From positions 21,597 to 85,596 of the forward strand of contig CABIXF010000015.1 in NCBI GenBank assembly GCA_902362595.1: a DNA stretch of 64,000 nt, given 5' to 3'. Below the pieces are notes generated by a model, which worked only from the letters and a program-made list of their open reading frames with translations, made no database searches and was not told the DNA's origin. Origin of the DNA: Bacteroidaceae bacterium. GTDB lineage: Bacteria; Bacteroidota; Bacteroidia; Bacteroidales; Bacteroidaceae. This document shows, one piece after another, positions 63,038 through 64,000 of the stretch (position 1 is the stretch's first letter; every line of letters starts with the position of its first letter). Both the position numbers and the translations under genes were made by a program.

Positions 63038-63489
63038 TGACTCATTTTGTGCGTGATTCTGAAGTTGTGTAATCCACAAGCAATAAGAATCACCATATCT
63101 TCGAAACCGAATTTATGGCATCTGAATCGTTCTTTAGCAATACGGCATTTTTTCATACCACCTATGGCATGCTCCACTTTAATCCTGATTCCGGAAATCC
63201 GCTTGTTCTCTTGTTTTTCAACAGTAGTAAGCTCTTTTCCTTTAGGTTTCTTCTTGGGCATGCATATTTCAGCTCCATCCGGTCTGTGTCCGGTGAAGCC
63301 TGTATCTTGCCAAAGCCTGATACCTTTGGGGAGTAGAAGAGGTTCTTCATCACAAATCTTTTTGTCATGGACATGACCTTCGTATGTGGAACTCAGCCAT
63401 ACAATCCTAAGATTGTTGGTACATAGCAGGTTATTCTTTATGCTATGAGTTTTTTTTACCACTATAGCATGCGGACTGCCTGTCTTCAT
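63025..63489 (-). CDS. IS transposase, C-terminal frame (OrfB)
   Basis: 154 residues, holding the rest of the IS5-type catalytic core: after KKTHSIKNN come LWQDTGFTGHRP with the second catalytic Asp and KQENKRISGIRIKVEHAIGGMKKCRI with the catalytic Glu, then a helical tail. It overlaps OrfA by 47 bases. Its upstream ATG is probably not used: a -1 shift from OrfA at the A8 run reconstructs SGKKKTHSIK, the normal family sequence. It therefore encodes the second half of one transposase. Confidence 0.8.
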   Translation of the reverse strand: MKTGSPHAIVVKKTHSIKNNLLCTNNLRIVWLSSTYEGHVHDKKICDEEPLLLPKGIRLWQDTGFTGHRPDGAEICMPKKKPKGKELTTVEKQENKRISGIRIKVEHAIGGMKKCRIAKERFRCHKFGFEDMVILIACGLHNFRITHKMSHIIN

Positions 63490-63934
63490 CCAAAGGGCGT
63501 TGAATAGGCCGCTCGGTTCCGTCCAATAAGACTTCTTCGCATCCTTGAAGAATGTGTATCAGACGTTTGGAGTTACGGTCCGGCAATTCACCAAGCGTTT
63601 TCAATGTACGCCGGAGAATCTCCGAAAGAAGGTGAATCCATCTATTGGCCTGGGGCTGGGTCATCTCAAACTGAATGGCATGGAGTTCCTGAAGGGGATT
63701 GGTCTTCAGATATACCAATATGAAGAACATTTTGTCCTGAATCAGAGGCAATACACTGGTCTTCCTGTTGTAAGATATGCGTTGACGCACTTTACCTTCC
63801 AAGGTAAAATGGCTGTAATATTCATCCCAATGGTACTTGAAAGTTATTAGCAAGGCATCAAACTCAGCAGGAGTTAATCCTGTCGCTGCAAGCACTTGGC
63901 TATAACGGTGGCGAATCTTGTCGTAATACATCAA
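63443..63934 (-). CDS. IS transposase, N-terminal frame (OrfA)
   Basis: 163 residues: a helical DNA-binding region and then the first catalytic Asp in LLDGTERPIQRPLDEDRQSACYSGKK, where family members continue KxHTxK. Here the frame ends two codons later. The stop follows a run of eight A (complement of 63450-63457) that can slip back one base into OrfB. It is a normal starting frame for IS427-type elements, not clearly a mutation. Confidence 0.8.
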   Translation of the reverse strand: MMYYDKIRHRYSQVLAATGLTPAEFDALLITFKYHWDEYYSHFTLEGKVRQRISYNRKTSVLPLIQDKMFFILVYLKTNPLQELHAIQFEMTQPQANRWIHLLSEILRRTLKTLGELPDRNSKRLIHILQGCEEVLLDGTERPIQRPLDEDRQSACYSGKKNS

Positions 63935-63972
63935 TTGAACCTTTTAGACCACAAAGATAAGTCAAAGAACGC

Positions 63973-63998
63973 TTTAATCAATTATTCGATATAAACTC
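63973..63998. repeat. IS terminal inverted repeat, right
   Basis: Its complement starts GAGTTTATAT and pairs with the left end at 21 of 26 positions. The TA target copy at 63999-64000 is the last dinucleotide of the window. Confidence 0.75.
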
Positions 63999-64000
63999 TA

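Larger units (their letters stand above)
63012..63998 (-). mobile_element. IS5-family (IS427-like) insertion sequence
   Basis: An element of 987 bp bounded by imperfect terminal inverted repeats of about 26 bases (63012-63037 and the complement of 63973-63998, 21 of 26 identical, ends GA) and by TA on both sides (63010-63011 and 63999-64000), consistent with a 2-bp target duplication. It carries two overlapping minus-strand frames that together encode a DDE transposase. The two-frame layout, the length and the TA target fit the IS427 group of IS5. Confidence 0.8.

Noticed and set aside
1..64000. tRNA or rRNA genes
   Set aside because: I looked through the intergenic regions for cloverleaf-like sequence and GTTCGA-type T-loops and saw none I could support. 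A tRNAscan run would settle this.

Overview
This 64 kb window looks like chromosomal DNA from a gut-type Bacteroidales bacterium (Bacteroides/Phocaeicola-like). The evidence is the gene families (DUF4837, DUF4301, DUF5606, DUF3276/PUR, a long NusB, S16 with an Ala/Glu/Lys tail, fimbrillin-like lipoproteins), the many lipoprotein signal peptides, and promoters of the Bacteroidetes type (-7 TAnnTTTG, sometimes with a -33 TTTG 18-20 bases upstream) in place of sigma70 -35/-10 boxes. I saw no rRNA, tRNA, CRISPR array or prophage.

Layout. Positions 1-23.4 kb are mostly core genes: a DUF4837 lipoprotein, a MATE transporter, rpsP, an OPT transporter with an esterase, DUF1573, a RelA-like (p)ppGpp synthetase, DUF4301, an AraC regulator divergent from a complete RND efflux operon, a two-gene LysO lysine exporter with an odd RNA-rich leader, a GNAT acetyltransferase, a PadR-PspC pair and dnaK. 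Positions 23.5-31.4 kb form an AT-rich accessory segment. It holds a three-gene minus-strand operon (SatD-like cyclase-fold/HTH protein, DUF3307 membrane protein, and a primase-helicase-PLD protein), then a broken 6-bladed beta-propeller gene, a small lipoprotein, an IS982-type transposase remnant and a DUF3828-like protein. Positions 31.4-46.1 kb hold a Crp-like regulator, two divergent MATE transporters, an SDR oxidoreductase, a large Dna2/Cas4-like nuclease-helicase, a lipoprotein, a copper P-type ATPase and a CPA2 antiporter. Positions 46.1-51.9 kb are housekeeping genes (hsp15, pth, rplY, PUR protein, nusB-yajC-ybbR-coaE-DUF5606). Positions 52.1-58.3 kb are one cobalamin operon (cobU, cobT, cobS, a cobC-cobQ fusion, cobD, cbiB). 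Positions 58.5-63.0 kb carry two paralogous fimbrillin-like lipoprotein genes. The upstream one is interrupted in its signal-peptide codons by an apparently complete IS5/IS427-type insertion sequence (63012-63998) that fills the end of the window.

How the genes work together. The cobalamin operon covers cobyric acid synthesis, aminopropanol linker formation and attachment, lower-ligand activation, cobalamin synthase and the final phosphatase. The nusB-to-DUF5606 run is a translation, secretion and CoA housekeeping operon. AraC with MFP, RND and TolC is a regulated tripartite pump. The best candidate for an undescribed system is the 23.5-27.9 kb operon: a signalling-like cyclase fold fused to a DNA-binding domain, a predicted metal-binding membrane protein and a primase-helicase with a decayed PLD domain. 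It has a strong promoter and two copies of a 24-bp operator directly upstream.
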